Position numbers and translations under genes: made by a program. The notes beneath the pieces were generated by a model. It saw nothing but the letters and a program-made list of their open reading frames with translations. It was not told where the DNA came from and did not search any database. Positions 15,065-23,215 of a stretch of 64,000 nucleotides of DNA are shown piece by piece (position 1 is the first letter of the stretch; every line of letters starts with the position of its first letter). The stretch is from assembly GCF_025144225.1 (NCBI RefSeq), contig NZ_JALXXB010000005.1:62001-126000 (forward strand). The letters are read 5' to 3'. The stretch comes from Aestuariimicrobium sp. p3-SID1156 (GTDB lineage Bacteria > Actinomycetota > Actinomycetes > Propionibacteriales > Propionibacteriaceae).

Positions 15065-16969
15065 GTGAGCGAAACCCCCCAGCAGGCGTCATCGACTGGC
15101 GGCCTGGACAAGAAGCTCCTCCCTGAGCTCAAGGCCATGGCGGCATCCATGGGCATCAAGGGCACCAGCGGGATGCGCAAGGCAGACCTGGTCGCCGCGA
15201 TCCGTGCCGGGGGCCAGTCCTCCGCAGCCGCGGCGCCCGAGACGGCTCGCAGCCCCCGCCGCAGCGGCGCTGCGGCAGACCAACAGGTTGCCGAGACACC
15301 CACGCAGGCTCCCTCCCCGCAGGAGCAGGAGCGGCCTCCCCGACAGGAACAGGCCGGCGAGCAGGCGCCTGGGCAGGATTCCCAGTCCGAGTCCGGCGGC
15401 AACCGGGAACGACGTGGCCGTCGTCGCCGTGAGGACCGCATCCAGCACCAGGCTGACCCCTCCACCACCGAGGAGGTGGCTGCGCGTCTGGCGGCGCTGG
15501 CCGGTGGTGAGGATCGCAGCCAGGGCGAGGCAGAGGCCGGCGGCGGGCGTCCCCAGCAGGCCGATCGCCAGCAGCCTGAACGCAACCAGAACGACCGACA
15601 GCAGAACGACCGACAGCAGGGTGGTCGCCAGCACACCGATCGTCAGCAGGGTGGCCGCCAGCAGAACGATCGCCACCAGAACGATTCCGAGGACAACGGT
15701 CCCCGTGACGATGACGAGTTCGGTGGTCGTCGCAATCGTCGTCGCCGCCAGCGTGATCGCCAGAACCGCCGCGGCAACCGCAGTGGCAACGAGCGGATGG
15801 AAACCGAGCCCACCGTCAGTGAGGACGATGTCCTCATCAACGTCTCGGGCATCCTCGACGTCGGCGACAACTACGCCATGGTGCGCACCTCCGGCTACCT
15901 GCCCGGGCCCAACGACGCCTACCTCTCGCTCTCCCAGGTCCGCAAGTACGGTCTGCGCAAGGGTGACGTCGTCACCGGTGCCCAGCGTGCCCAGCGCGAG
16001 GGCGAGGGACGCAAGGAGAAGTACTCCCCGTTGGTCCGCGTCGACACCATCAACGGCGTCGATCCCGAGCAGATGCGCCAGCGCCCCGAGTTCAGCAAGC
16101 TGACCCCGCTCTACCCTCAAGAGCGTCTCCGCCTGGAGACCACGCCGACCAACATGACCGGTCGCATCATCGACCTGGTCAGCCCTGTCGGCAAGGGTCA
16201 GCGTGGCCTGATCGTGTCCCCGCCCAAGGCCGGCAAGACGATGATCATGCAGAACATCGCCAACGCGATCGCGGCCAACAACCCCGAGGTCCACCTCATG
16301 GTGGTGCTGGTGGACGAGCGTCCCGAGGAGGTCACCGATTTCCAGCGGACCGTCTCCGGTGAGGTCATCGCCTCGACCTTCGACCGCCCGGCTGAGGACC
16401 ACACCCGCATCTCCGAGTTGGCCATCGAGCGAGCCAAGCGACTGGTGGAGCTCGGCCACGACGTGGTCATCCTGCTCGACGGCATCACCCGCCTGGGTCG
16501 CGCCTACAACCTGGCCGCCCCGGCGTCGGGCCGCATCCTCTCCGGTGGTGTCGATTCCGCTGCCCTGTACCCGCCCAAGAAGTTCTTCGGAGCCGCCCGC
16601 AACATCGAGAATGGAGGCTCGCTGACCATTCTGGCGACTGCCCTCATCGAGACCGGGTCACGCATGGACGAGGTCATCTTCGAGGAGTTCAAGGGCACCG
16701 GCAACATGGAACTGCGCCTGCAGCGCCAACTCGCCGACAAGCGCATCTTCCCGGCCATCAATGTGGACGCCTCCGGCACCCGCCGCGAGGAGCTCCTGCT
16801 CGGCCGCGAGGAACTGGCGATCATGTGGAAGCTGCGCCGCGTCCTGTCGGGGCTGGAGGACCAGCAGGCCCTGGAGATGCTGCTCAGCCGACTGCGCAAG
16901 ACCCAGACCAACAACGAGTTCCTGGTGGTCATCTCCAAGACCACCCCGAATGCCGACGACGGTCGCTGA
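15065..16969 (+). CDS. rho: Transcription termination factor Rho with a large disordered insert
   Basis: Hexameric RNA-dependent ATPase/helicase that ends transcription. It has 634 residues against about 419 in E. coli. A Rho-N (SAP-like) helical domain lies at about 13-48. A low-complexity insert of about 195 residues (about 50-245) is rich in Gln, Asn, Arg and Glu, with tandem RQQ-type repeats at 163-207. The RNA-binding cold-shock domain and the ATPase core follow, with Walker A PPKAGKT near residue 390, VVLVDERPEEV, and the Q-loop/R-loop region SGGVDSAALYPPKKFFGAARN. GTG start with GGAAGGA about 5 nt upstream. Inserts at this position are known in Actinobacteria. Confidence 0.97.
   Translation: MSETPQQASSTGGLDKKLLPELKAMAASMGIKGTSGMRKADLVAAIRAGGQSSAAAAPETARSPRRSGAAADQQVAETPTQAPSPQEQERPPRQEQAGEQAPGQDSQSESGGNRERRGRRRREDRIQHQADPSTTEEVAARLAALAGGEDRSQGEAEAGGGRPQQADRQQPERNQNDRQQNDRQQGGRQHTDRQQGGRQQNDRHQNDSEDNGPRDDDEFGGRRNRRRRQRDRQNRRGNRSGNERMETEPTVSEDDVLINVSGILDVGDNYAMVRTSGYLPGPNDAYLSLSQVRKYGLRKGDVVTGAQRAQREGEGRKEKYSPLVRVDTINGVDPEQMRQRPEFSKLTPLYPQERLRLETTPTNMTGRIIDLVSPVGKGQRGLIVSPPKAGKTMIMQNIANAIAANNPEVHLMVVLVDERPEEVTDFQRTVSGEVIASTFDRPAEDHTRISELAIERAKRLVELGHDVVILLDGITRLGRAYNLAAPASGRILSGGVDSAALYPPKKFFGAARNIENGGSLTILATALIETGSRMDEVIFEEFKGTGNMELRLQRQLADKRIFPAINVDASGTRREELLLGREELAIMWKLRRVLSGLEDQQALEMLLSRLRKTQTNNEFLVVISKTTPNADDGR
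15551..15685 (+). repeat. In-frame Q/N/D/R repeat tract within rho
   Basis: Encodes residues 163-207, a run of short units such as RQQND, RQQGG, RQHTD and RHQND with a 5-residue period. The DNA repeats near-identical 15-30 bp blocks built on CAGCAGAACGA and CAGCAGGGTGG, so the number of units could change by slippage or recombination without breaking the frame. Confidence 0.8.
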
Positions 16970-16981
16970 GCCTCCCCCAGT

Positions 16982-17038
16982 CTGCGTCGGGCCCAGTTTG
17001 CTGCGTCGGGCCCAGTTTGCTGTGTCGGGCCCAGTTTG
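16982..17038. repeat. Three tandem 19-bp repeats between rho and rpmE
   Basis: CTGCGTCGGGCCCAGTTTG is present as two perfect copies (16982-17000, 17001-17019) and a third with one change (17020-17038), directly after the rho stop codon. Each unit carries the palindrome GGGCCC. The role is unknown; a terminator function or a copy-number-variable spacer are both possible. Confidence 0.85.
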
Positions 17039-17058
17039 TGTCAGGCGGATCGACGCGG

Positions 17059-17064
17059 CAGAAT
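17059..17064 (+). promoter_or_regulatory. Candidate rpmE -10 element
   Basis: CAGAAT, one mismatch from TAGAAT, would start an rpmE transcript near 17071 with a leader of about 100 nt. Confidence 0.3.
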
Positions 17065-17070
17065 GGATCG

Positions 17071-17172
17071 GCAGTCCCGGTTCACGCCACGTCGGCCACC
17101 ATGGCCGACAGGGTCGATCAATCCTGAAGAATTGCGCCCGGCGACCCGGAACACCTCACCCAAGGAGCATCC
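17071..17172 (+). ncRNA. Candidate L31 leader (structured 5' UTR of rpmE)
   Basis: The leader before rpmE contains a perfect 8-bp hairpin GTCGGCCA/TGGCCGAC with a 3-nt loop (17091-17109), followed by an unpaired A-rich stretch and AAGGAG before the ATG. Autoregulatory L31 leaders have been described for several phyla including Actinobacteria. I have not compared this one with the published consensus. Confidence 0.35.
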
Positions 17173-17382
17173 ATGAAGCAGGGTATTCACCCCGAGTACA
17201 ACGAGACCACGGTCACGTGCACCTGTGGCAACACGTTCACCACCCGCAGCACCGCCCAGGGCGGAGCGCTGACCGCTGACGTCTGCGCCGAGTGCCACCC
17301 CTTCTACACCGGCAAGCAGAAGATCCTCGACTCGGGCGGCCGCGTTGCCCGCTTCGAGCGTCGTTACGCCAAGAAGAAGTAA
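17173..17382 (+). CDS. rpmE: 50S ribosomal protein L31, zinc-binding form
   Basis: Small protein of the large ribosomal subunit and intersubunit bridge, 69 residues. Cysteines at 16, 18, 38 and 41 form the zinc-binding (C+) type, so under zinc starvation it may be replaced by a C- paralog not present here. Basic C-terminus [16 protein letters not shown] precedes the ATG by about 6 nt. It lies between rho and prfA, as in mycobacteria. Confidence 0.97.
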   Translation: MKQGIHPEYNETTVTCTCGNTFTTRSTAQGGALTADVCAECHPFYTGKQKILDSGGRVARFERRYAKKK

Positions 17383-17392
17383 GTTCTCGCAC

Positions 17393-17425
17393 AGGGACGC
17401 CCGGAGTTCAGCTCTGGGCGTCCCT
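17393..17425 (+). terminator. rpmE terminator
   Basis: AGGGACGCCC/GGGCGTCCCT, a perfect 10-bp stem extended by GAG/CTC inside, followed by TTGTGTTGTG. It begins 10 nt after the rpmE stop and is the best intrinsic terminator in this region. Confidence 0.75.
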
Positions 17426-17472
17426 TGTGTTGTGTCTGCTGTTTGCCGCCACCGAAAGTGCAGGAATCCTGG

Positions 17473-18549
17473 ATGGAGCTGGACCGTTTCCCCACCGCCC
17501 GCGCGGTCCTGGAGGAGTACGCCGACCTGGAGACCCAGCTCGCCGATCCCACGATCCACGCTGACATGGCGCGCAGCCGCAAGGTGGGGCGTCGGTATGC
17601 CGAACTCGGGGGGGTGGTGCGCGCGATCCGTGAGCAGGAGTCCCTTTCCGAGGACCTCGCGGCCGCCCGCGAACTGGCCGGCGATGATGCCGCCTTCGCG
17701 ATCGAGGCCGAGGACCTGGCGCTCCGCCTCGAGGAGAACACCCAGAGGCTGGCAGCCCTGCTGGCTCCCCGCGATCCCAACGATTCAGCCGACGCGCTGG
17801 TCGAGATCAAGTCCGGTGAGGGCGGGGAGGAGTCGGCGCTGTTCGCCCGTGACCTGTTCTCGATGTACTCCCACCACGTGGAGACCCGCGGCTGGAAGGT
17901 CGAGGTGCTCGACGAGCAGACCACCGATCTCGGAGGGTACAAGTCCATCACCTTCGCGGTGAAGGCACCGACTCCTGGCGACCTGATGCCCTACGGGCTG
18001 CTGAAATTCGAGGGCGGGGTGCACCGCGTCCAGCGTGTACCGGTGACAGAGTCTCAGGGGCGGATCCACACCTCCGCCGCCGGCGTGCTGGTGATGCCCG
18101 ATGTCGAAGCCGACGAGGTCGAGGTCAACGAGGACGACCTGCGCGTCGATGTCTTTCGCAGCTCGGGCCCGGGTGGCCAGGGCGTGAACACCACCGACTC
18201 GGCGGTCCGGATCACCCACCTGCCCAGCGGCATCGTGGTGAGCTGCCAGAACGAGCGCTCCCAGTTGCAGAACAAGGAATCAGCCCTGCGGATGCTGCGA
18301 GCCCGCCTCACCGCGCTTGCCGAGGAGGAAGCCGCCTCCGCCGCCTCGGCCGCCCGCAAGTCGCAGGTGCGCACTGTTGACCGCAGCGAGCGCATCCGCA
18401 CCTACAACTTCCCCGAGAACCGCATCGCGGACCATCGCATCGGCTTCAAGGCGCACAACCTGGACGCAGTGCTCGGCGGGGAGATGGGGCCGCTTCTTGA
18501 AGCCCTGCAGGCTGCTGACCTGGCCGAGCGACTGGGCCAGGACGCCTGA
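17473..18549 (+). CDS. prfA: Peptide chain release factor 1
   Basis: Recognises UAA and UAG stop codons and triggers peptide release. It has 358 residues with ATG at 17473. The GGQ loop is [18 protein letters not shown] and the codon-recognition region lies around [27 protein letters not shown] lies just upstream of the ATG. In-frame codons further upstream fall inside the rpmE terminator and are rejected. The stop overlaps the prmC start by 1 bp (TGATG), pairing the factor with the enzyme that methylates its GGQ glutamine. Confidence 0.96.
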   Translation: MELDRFPTARAVLEEYADLETQLADPTIHADMARSRKVGRRYAELGGVVRAIREQESLSEDLAAARELAGDDAAFAIEAEDLALRLEENTQRLAALLAPRDPNDSADALVEIKSGEGGEESALFARDLFSMYSHHVETRGWKVEVLDEQTTDLGGYKSITFAVKAPTPGDLMPYGLLKFEGGVHRVQRVPVTESQGRIHTSAAGVLVMPDVEADEVEVNEDDLRVDVFRSSGPGGQGVNTTDSAVRITHLPSGIVVSCQNERSQLQNKESALRMLRARLTALAEEEAASAASAARKSQVRTVDRSERIRTYNFPENRIADHRIGFKAHNLDAVLGGEMGPLLEALQAADLAERLGQDA

Positions 18550-19424
18550 TGCGCCCGGCCGGACCCATTCCCACAGCCCTCGCCCTCGCCTGGGCCAAGG
18601 GCCACCTCGAGGCCGCCGGGTCGTCCTCGCCCCTCGCTGAAGCGCGGACCTTGTTGGCCCATTCCCTGGGCACCGAACGTACCCAGCTCGCCCTGGTGAC
18701 CTCGGTGGACGAGGTTCCGGCTGCCCGGTTTGCCGAACTGGTGGAGGCGCGCGCGACCGGCGTCCCCGTCCAGCACCTCACTGGTCGAGCCCACTTCCGC
18801 ACCGTGGAGCTGCAGGTGGGGCCGGGGGTCTTCATCCCCCGGCCCGAGACCGAGGTGATGACGGGCTGGGCTCTCGATCAGATCGCCGACACTGAGCAGC
18901 CCGTGGTGGTGGAGCTGTGCACGGGCTCGGGTGCCATCGCCAGGGCCATCGCGGCCGAGCACCCGGGCGCACGCGTCCACACCATTGAACTGGACCCCGT
19001 TGCTGCCGAGTGGGCCGAGCGGAACCTGGCCGGAACGGGGGTCGAGCTGCGCGTCGGGGACATGGCTGAGGCGTTCCCCGAGCTGGACGGCACCGTCGAC
19101 CTGGTGATCAGCAACCCGCCCTACATCCCCCTGGAAGCCTGGGAATCGGTCGAGGCCCAGGTTCGTGACCACGATCCTGACCTGGCCCTGTTCTCCGGAG
19201 AGGACGGTCTGGACGCCATGCGCGTGGTGGCTGCCGTGGCGGCCCGCTTGTTGCGGCCTGGGGGAGTGGTCTGCGCCGAGCACGCGGAGGTGCAGGCGGA
19301 GTCGGCTCCCCAGGTCTTCGTGGACGCCGGCGTCTTCGGTCGCGTGCGCGACCATGGTGACCTCGCGGGTCGCCCGCGCTTCGTGTCGGCCATCCGCTCC
19401 CACGTGGCAGGATTGGCCGGGTGA
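18549..19424 (+). CDS. prmC: Release factor glutamine methyltransferase
   Basis: SAM-dependent N5-methylation of the GGQ glutamine of release factors, needed for full termination efficiency. It has 291 residues. An N-terminal helical domain is followed by the Rossmann methyltransferase domain with VVELCTGSGAIA and the catalytic ISNPPYIPLE motif. It overlaps prfA by 1 bp and the next gene by 4 bp, as part of the prfA-prmC-sua5-wecA-atp series. Confidence 0.95.
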   Translation: MRPAGPIPTALALAWAKGHLEAAGSSSPLAEARTLLAHSLGTERTQLALVTSVDEVPAARFAELVEARATGVPVQHLTGRAHFRTVELQVGPGVFIPRPETEVMTGWALDQIADTEQPVVVELCTGSGAIARAIAAEHPGARVHTIELDPVAAEWAERNLAGTGVELRVGDMAEAFPELDGTVDLVISNPPYIPLEAWESVEAQVRDHDPDLALFSGEDGLDAMRVVAAVAARLLRPGGVVCAEHAEVQAESAPQVFVDAGVFGRVRDHGDLAGRPRFVSAIRSHVAGLAG

Positions 19425-20338
19425 GCGAGGAGCCAGTGAACGAGCAGGTGGAACCGGCTGAGGAGTTCCAGCCGGTCGAGGAGATCGAGCCCGAGGAGAT
19501 CGCGCCAGTCGAAGAGGCTGCGGTCGAGCCCGCGCGCCCCTCCGCCGAGTACTACGACGTCTCCAGCCAGCGTGAGGAGGCTTTGAAGGCCGCGGCCCGT
19601 GCGATCCGCTCGGGCGAGTGCATCGTCCTTCCGACCGACACCGTCTACGGCATCGGCGCGAATGCCCTCGACGCGGCTGCCGTCCAGGGACTGCTCGATG
19701 CCAAGCGACGCGGCCGCGACATGCCGCCGCCCGTATTGATCGCCGACGGGGCGTCCCTGGGCGCCCTGGTGCAGTTCATCGACGAGGACGCCCAGGCGCT
19801 GGCGGACGCGTTCTGGCCCGGCCCGCTCACCCTCATCCTGCGGGCCCAGGAAGGCCTCACGATGGATCTGGGGGAGACCCGCGGCACCATCGCCGTGCGC
19901 GTGCCCGACCATGAGTTTACCCGTGCCCTGTTGCGGCGCACCGGGCCGCTGGCTGTGTCCAGCGCCAATCTGTCCGGCCAACCCGCTTCGACCACCATCG
20001 CTGATGCCCGCGAACAGCTGGGAGACACCGTCGCGGTCTACCTCGACGCGGGTGACACCCCGGGGACTGTCCCCAGTACCATCGTCGACTTCACCACCAG
20101 CACCCTGGGCACCATCGTCCGCCAGGGCGCCCTGGGTGTCGAACAGCTCAAGGAGGTGGCGGGCTTCATCTCCGAGCCGGAGGTGCGCGAGCTGGAGCCG
20201 GCCCCCCAGGAGCCCGGGAACGATGGGGACCCCGCGGAAGCCCTGGGGCCCGATGACGCCCACGACGCCGCTTACACCCCGAACTCCCATGACCAGGTGG
20301 CTGCGGAGGAGACTCCCCGCGAGGACCCCACTCCCTGA
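19421..20338 (+). CDS. Sua5/YrdC L-threonylcarbamoyladenylate synthase
   Basis: Makes threonylcarbamoyl-AMP from threonine, bicarbonate and ATP for the t6A37 modification of ANN-decoding tRNAs. The YrdC domain spans about residues 47-245, with LPTDTVYGIGANAL, KRRGRD and SSANLSGQPA. It is flanked by an acidic N-terminal tail of about 45 residues (VEEIEPEEIAPVEEA) and an acidic/Pro-rich C-terminal tail of about 60 residues. Neither tail is part of the fold, and both are unusual for a bacterial YrdC protein. Total length is 305. GTG start, 4-bp overlap with prmC. Confidence 0.92.
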   Translation: MSEEPVNEQVEPAEEFQPVEEIEPEEIAPVEEAAVEPARPSAEYYDVSSQREEALKAAARAIRSGECIVLPTDTVYGIGANALDAAAVQGLLDAKRRGRDMPPPVLIADGASLGALVQFIDEDAQALADAFWPGPLTLILRAQEGLTMDLGETRGTIAVRVPDHEFTRALLRRTGPLAVSSANLSGQPASTTIADAREQLGDTVAVYLDAGDTPGTVPSTIVDFTTSTLGTIVRQGALGVEQLKEVAGFISEPEVRELEPAPQEPGNDGDPAEALGPDDAHDAAYTPNSHDQVAAEETPREDPTP

Positions 20339-20341
20339 TCC

Positions 20342-21445
20342 ATGCGTGAGTACCTGCTGGTGCTGCTCACGGCAGCCCTGACCACCTACCTCACGGCAGG
20401 GGTCTGTCGGCGCACAGCCCTTCAGGTGGGCGCCGTGGCCAAGGTGCGCGATCGGGACGTGCACGCGGTTCCCATTCCCTACTTCGGGGGGGTGGCGATG
20501 TTCCTGGGCCTGGCGGTCGCCTTCCTGTTGGCCAGCCAACTACCCTTCCTGGGCCGTCTGGACATCGTGAAACACGACGCGCTGGCGGTGCTGGCCGCGA
20601 GTCTGGTCATCTGCGTCGTGGGCGTTCTGGACGACCTGCTGGACCTGTCGGCGGTGGTGAAGTTTGCTGGGCAGATGCTGGCTGCCGGCATCGTCGTGCT
20701 GCAGGGCGTGCGGATGTACTGGATCCCGCTGCCCAACTCGATCATCGCGCTGGACAACGCCACCTCCATCCTGGTGACGGTGCTGTTCATTGTCCTCTGC
20801 GCCAATGCAGTGAACTTCGTCGACGGCCTCGACGGGCTTGCCGCGGGCGTGGTCGCCATCGGCGCCGGCGCCTTTTTCAGCTACACCTACCTGCTGGCCT
20901 GGGAACAGGAACTGGCCAGGGCGACGACCGCGTCCCTGGTGACGGTGGTCGCCACGGGCATCTGCCTGGGCTTCCTGCCCCACAACTTCTTCCCCGCGCG
21001 GATGTTCATGGGCGACTCCGGTTCCCTCCTCCTGGGGTTGTTGCTGGCGACCTCCACGATCTCGCTGACCGGACAGATTGACCCTTCCCAGCTCACGGCT
21101 GATGGGGGAGGTCTGGTGCCGAGCTACCTGCCGATCCTGCTGCCCCTGGCCACCCTGGCGCTGCCCCTGCTCGACCTCGTGCTGGCCTACATTCGGCGCA
21201 CGATCGATGGACGCTGGTGGTTCGTGGCGGACAAGCAACATCTGCACCACCGCCTGTTGGAGTTGGGACACAGTCAGGTCCGCGCGGTGCTGCTGCTCTA
21301 CCTGTGGACCGGACTGCTGAGCTTCGGGGTGATCCTGGTGGGACTGCGCTGGGGGAGCTGGTCGCTCGGGTCCCTGCTGGCGGGAATCCTGGCGCTTCTT
21401 GTGCTCACCTTCGGCCCACGCCTGCGAGGCAAATCGACACGGTGA
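20342..21445 (+). CDS. wecA: WecA/Rfe-type polyprenyl-phosphate N-acetylhexosamine-1-phosphate transferase
   Basis: Integral membrane enzyme of the MraY/WecA family that transfers GlcNAc-1-phosphate from UDP-GlcNAc to decaprenyl phosphate. In mycobacteria this begins arabinogalactan linker synthesis. The 367-residue protein has about eleven membrane helices. Active-site loops are VLDDLLDLS, NAVNFVDGLDGLAAG, FMGDSGSLLLG and the cytosolic HLHHRLLELGHS. It sits between sua5 and the atp operon, the same place as M. tuberculosis rfe (Rv1302). Confidence 0.92.
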   Translation: MREYLLVLLTAALTTYLTAGVCRRTALQVGAVAKVRDRDVHAVPIPYFGGVAMFLGLAVAFLLASQLPFLGRLDIVKHDALAVLAASLVICVVGVLDDLLDLSAVVKFAGQMLAAGIVVLQGVRMYWIPLPNSIIALDNATSILVTVLFIVLCANAVNFVDGLDGLAAGVVAIGAGAFFSYTYLLAWEQELARATTASLVTVVATGICLGFLPHNFFPARMFMGDSGSLLLGLLLATSTISLTGQIDPSQLTADGGGLVPSYLPILLPLATLALPLLDLVLAYIRRTIDGRWWFVADKQHLHHRLLELGHSQVRAVLLLYLWTGLLSFGVILVGLRWGSWSLGSLLAGILALLVLTFGPRLRGKSTR

Positions 21446-21451
21446 TGGGCA

Positions 21452-21469
21452 TTGTGTTAGCTTTCACAA
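21452..21469. promoter_or_regulatory. CRP/GlxR-like palindrome upstream of the atp operon
   Basis: TTGTGTTAGCTTTCACAA is an 18-bp inverted repeat (TTGTG-N8-CACAA), close to the TGTGA-N6-TCACA consensus of cAMP receptor proteins. It starts 7 bp after the wecA stop and covers the likely -10 element TAGCTT, so a bound regulator would be expected to repress. Confidence 0.5.
21458..21463 (+). promoter_or_regulatory. Candidate atp operon -10 element
   Basis: TAGCTT lies inside the palindrome. Transcription would begin near 21470, shortly before the candidate atpI start codons. Confidence 0.4.
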
Positions 21470-21514
21470 GCGGCGTCAATGCCGCCCCGACCACCAGTGA
21501 GGACCGCTCTCCCC

Positions 21515-22027
21515 ATGATGCTCGCGACTGTGCCGGCCATGGCTGAGACGACCTCTGGTCCTGCTGCCCGGCCCGCCGTCGCCATGATGATGCGGATGAT
21601 CAGGGCCTCGCTCCTCGTCGCGCACGCCTGCTGGGTGATCGCCTTCGCGCTGTCCTGGTGGTTGTCGGGTGTCGTGGGGGTCGTCAATGCCGCCGTGGGT
21701 GGCGGCCTCGTGATCGCCTTCTACGCTGCCGGCCAGGGCATCCAGATGCTCGCCAGTGAGATGGAGGCGCAGGCGGCCATGGGCCTCACCGTGACCTCAT
21801 TCATGACCCGCGCGGCCCTGCTGGGCCTCCTGCTCCTGGCCGCGAATCGCCACCCCGCCATCGAGGACATCTTTCGACCTGTGGAATTCTTCACAGCCGT
21901 GATGCTGGTCCTGGCCGGCTGGCTGGGGGGAATGTTCCTCGCGTGGCGCAATACGCGAGTCCCGGTCTACGACCAGCACTGGGACCCGCGTCCGCGGCCC
22001 CGCGCCCACCGCCGGAGCAGGACATGA
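21515..22027 (+). CDS. ATP synthase protein I-like membrane protein
   Basis: About 170 residues with four hydrophobic segments (starting about 32, 55, 100 and 122). A short polar N-terminus and a basic tail (RPRPRAHRRSRT) flank them. It corresponds in position to Rv1303 of M. tuberculosis, directly upstream of the F-ATPase genes. AtpI proteins assist c-ring assembly in some bacteria; for this divergent version that role is inferred from position. Start codons at 21479, 21515 and 21539 are all possible. I chose 21515 because GAGGA lies 11 nt upstream, but confidence in the start is low. Confidence 0.65.
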   Translation: MMLATVPAMAETTSGPAARPAVAMMMRMIRASLLVAHACWVIAFALSWWLSGVVGVVNAAVGGGLVIAFYAAGQGIQMLASEMEAQAAMGLTVTSFMTRAALLGLLLLAANRHPAIEDIFRPVEFFTAVMLVLAGWLGGMFLAWRNTRVPVYDQHWDPRPRPRAHRRSRT

Positions 22028-22332
22028 GTAGCGCCGCGATGACTGCTAGAGTCACTTCCGACATGGACGCGCAGACCTCGACGGGGACGCCTGCACAGGC
22101 CGTTGTGCCTGACCGGGCTTCGACTGACGACGGTCTCGTGGCTCTGAGTTACATCCTCTCGGGGATCGTGTTCTACGGTGGCCTCGGGTGGGCCGGATGG
22201 CAGTACCTGGACCAGATCTGGATGCTTGCCGCCGGGCTCATCGCGGGAATGGCCGCCAGCATGTTTCTGGTGATCCGGCGTTATTCGCCCACGACAGCTT
22301 CGGTCGCGCAGACCACGGAGAAGGAGCAGTAA
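22024..22332 (+). CDS. AtpZ/AtpI-like two-helix membrane protein
   Basis: A 102-residue protein with a polar N-terminal half (about 40 residues). Two hydrophobic helices follow (LSYILSGIVFYGGLGWAGWQYL and IWMLAAGLIAGMAASMFLV), the pattern of AtpZ/AtpI-type small proteins that may carry Mg or Ca ions or assist ATP synthase assembly. It overlaps the upstream gene by 4 bp and atpB by 1 bp. TAGAGT at 22047-22052 followed by ATG at 22063 could provide a second, nearly leaderless start that gives an 89-residue protein. Confidence 0.7.
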   Translation: MSSAAMTARVTSDMDAQTSTGTPAQAVVPDRASTDDGLVALSYILSGIVFYGGLGWAGWQYLDQIWMLAAGLIAGMAASMFLVIRRYSPTTASVAQTTEKEQ

Positions 22333-23144
22333 TGCAGCTGTCCATGTTGGTACCACTCCAGGGGCTGCTTCCCCTCGAGGGCGAGTCCCACGATGCGTGG
22401 CCCCCTGGCCCCCACAGCTTCGAGTACCCCGGGCTCTTCGGCACCACCTGGATCAACAAGCCGCTGCTCCAGGCTGTGATCGCTGCGCTCCTGCTGATCG
22501 TGTTCTGGTTGGCGGCCAGTCGCAAGGTCAACATCCTGCCCTCGAAGGGCCAGTTCGCCGTGGAGTACATCTACGACTTCGTCCGCAACGGCATCGCTCG
22601 TGACCTGCTGGGCCGCGACTACAAGAAGTTCCTTCCCTTCCTCCTGATGATCTTCACCTGGACGCTGGTCAACAACTGGTTCGGTGAACTCTTCGTCTTC
22701 ATGCTGCCGACCTTCTCCAAGATCGGATACGCCTATGCGCTGGCCGTGTTGGCCTGGGTCGTCTACGTGGGCGCCGGCTTCCAGCGCCACGGCCTGCACT
22801 ACCTCAAGCTGCAGCTCATCCCCGAGGGTGTGCCGTGGTACCTATACCCGATGATCATTCCGCTGGAGTTCCTGTCGAACTTCATCGTGCGACCGATCAC
22901 CCTGGCCCTCCGACTCTTTGCCAACATGTTCGCCGGACACCTGGTGGTCATGGTGTTCGTCGTGGGCGGCGAGATCCTGCTGCGTACCCAGGGCAATCTG
23001 CTCTACAACATCTCAGGCGTCGTCTCCATCGTCTTCAGCTTTGCGGTGCTCTTCCTGGAGCTGTTCATCGGGGCCCTGCAGGCCTACATCTTCACCGTCC
23101 TGTCCGCGCAGTACATCTCCTCGTCCATCGCGGACGCGCACTGA
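22332..23144 (+). CDS. atpB: F-type ATP synthase subunit a
   Basis: Membrane subunit that forms the two proton half-channels against the c-ring. It has 270 residues. Helix 4 carries the essential Arg in PITLALRLFANMFAGH. The C-terminal helix has the expected polar pattern (LFLELFIGALQAYIFTVLSAQYI). ATG at 22332 is preceded by GAAGGAGC and overlaps the upstream TAA by 1 bp. First core subunit of an atpBEFHAGDC operon. Confidence 0.97.
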   Translation: MQLSMLVPLQGLLPLEGESHDAWPPGPHSFEYPGLFGTTWINKPLLQAVIAALLLIVFWLAASRKVNILPSKGQFAVEYIYDFVRNGIARDLLGRDYKKFLPFLLMIFTWTLVNNWFGELFVFMLPTFSKIGYAYALAVLAWVVYVGAGFQRHGLHYLKLQLIPEGVPWYLYPMIIPLEFLSNFIVRPITLALRLFANMFAGHLVVMVFVVGGEILLRTQGNLLYNISGVVSIVFSFAVLFLELFIGALQAYIFTVLSAQYISSSIADAH

Positions 23145-23215
23145 GTCCCCCCCACATTTTCCCCCACCAAACATCTGGCAAAACGCCAGAGGGAAACCAC
23201 AGAGAAGGAAACAAC

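Noticed and set aside
15551..15685. Repeats considered as a CRISPR-like array
   Set aside because: The units are short, adjacent and in frame inside rho, with no unique spacers; they encode a protein repeat.
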